Shown here: positions 6,539 to 6,710 of the stretch, piece after piece
Layout: every line of letters begins with the position of its first letter
Position numbering within the stretch: the stretch's first letter is position 1
Origin: UBA1672 sp964352375
GTDB taxonomy: Bacteria > Pseudomonadota > Alphaproteobacteria > Micavibrionales > Micavibrionaceae
DNA: 6,710 nt
Direction: 5' to 3'
Assembly (NCBI GenBank): GCA_964352375.1
Contig: CAYGSA010000092.1
Coordinates: 1-6,710, forward strand
The notes under the pieces: generated by a model
Databases searched by the model: none
Seen by the model: the letters and a program-made list of their open reading frames with translations, nothing else
Told to the model about the DNA's origin: nothing
Program-made: the position numbers and the translations under genes

Positions 6539-6710
6539 AGCATTATTATCAACATCCCACCCATCATGCGGATCGGCATCCACATAACGAATAACAGCTA
6601 AATCTGGAACTTTAAAACTTTCGCATTCTAAAAATTGAGAAAAATCACCCTGCTTAAGCGCATCCATCCACATATCCTCCGCCCGCTGCAAAGACCCGAA
6701 ATCACCCTGC
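6527..6710 (-). CDS. C-terminal part of an unidentified protein (partial)
   Basis: The - strand is open from the window edge to TAA 6529-6527, giving 60 residues that begin QGDFGSLQRAEDMWMDALK and end DADPHDGWDVDNNALEV. Its codons favour T and G endings such as GAT, GGT and GTT, like the other - strand genes here. I do not recognise the family. The fragment is acidic, and QGDF occurs twice, 19 residues apart. The end lies inside the last 12 bases of metA, so the two genes converge and overlap. The start lies outside the window. No other plausible content was found in the bases after metA. Confidence 0.55.
   Translation of the reverse strand, partial: QGDFGSLQRAEDMWMDALKQGDFSQFLECESFKVPDLAVIRYVDADPHDGWDVDNNALEV
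6642..6710. repeat. 12-base direct repeat pair with 57-base period
   Basis: AAATCACCCTGC occurs at 6642-6653 and 6699-6710. The 57-base offset is exactly 19 codons, so within the partial - strand gene both copies encode QGDF in the same phase. This may be the edge of a longer internal protein repeat cut by the window, or chance. Confidence 0.5.

Overview
The window looks like a piece of an alphaproteobacterial chromosome. The evidence is the gene order ftsE-ftsX-YdcF family-PlsC followed by a DUF2125 domain and a convergent tyrA, which matches what I recall of that class, together with the protein sequences themselves. Base composition is moderate, and the + strand is strongly C-rich over G. 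I cannot name the genus. No mobile element, CRISPR, tRNA or rRNA is visible, and the genes are packed almost without gaps.

Left arm (1-3766, + strand): the tail of an unidentified gene, then ftsE (GTG start), ftsX (GTG start overlapping ftsE), a DUF218/YdcF-like membrane-anchored protein, and a 498-residue protein that starts by a 4-base ATGA overlap. The last one joins a PlsC-type acyltransferase, one membrane helix and a DUF2125 domain in a single chain. The overlaps and gaps of 10 bases or less indicate one transcript for cell-envelope and division functions: FtsEX controls peptidoglycan hydrolysis, PlsC makes phosphatidic acid, and YdcF-like and DUF2125 proteins are envelope proteins of uncertain role.

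Middle (3744-5495, - strand): a short operon for aromatic amino acids. It encodes an AroQ-type chorismate mutase carrying a reduced prephenate-dehydratase-like and ACT-like tail, followed 36 bases later by an NAD-type prephenate/arogenate dehydrogenase. Together they would carry chorismate to prephenate and then to 4-hydroxyphenylpyruvate (or arogenate to tyrosine). The tyrA end overlaps the end of the PlsC-DUF2125 gene by 23 bases.

Right arm (5496-6710): an 80-base divergent promoter region, then metA (homoserine O-acyltransferase, first committed step of methionine synthesis) on the + strand. metA has no Shine-Dalgarno of its own. It is preceded by a 12-codon open frame with a good Shine-Dalgarno whose stop overlaps the metA start (TAATG), a candidate leader peptide. 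The window ends with the C-terminal part of an unidentified - strand gene overlapping the metA end by 12 bases.

Most worth a second look: the PlsC-DUF2125 fusion with its altered FPQGTR motif, the metA leader frame, and the chorismate mutase with a decayed P-protein tail.
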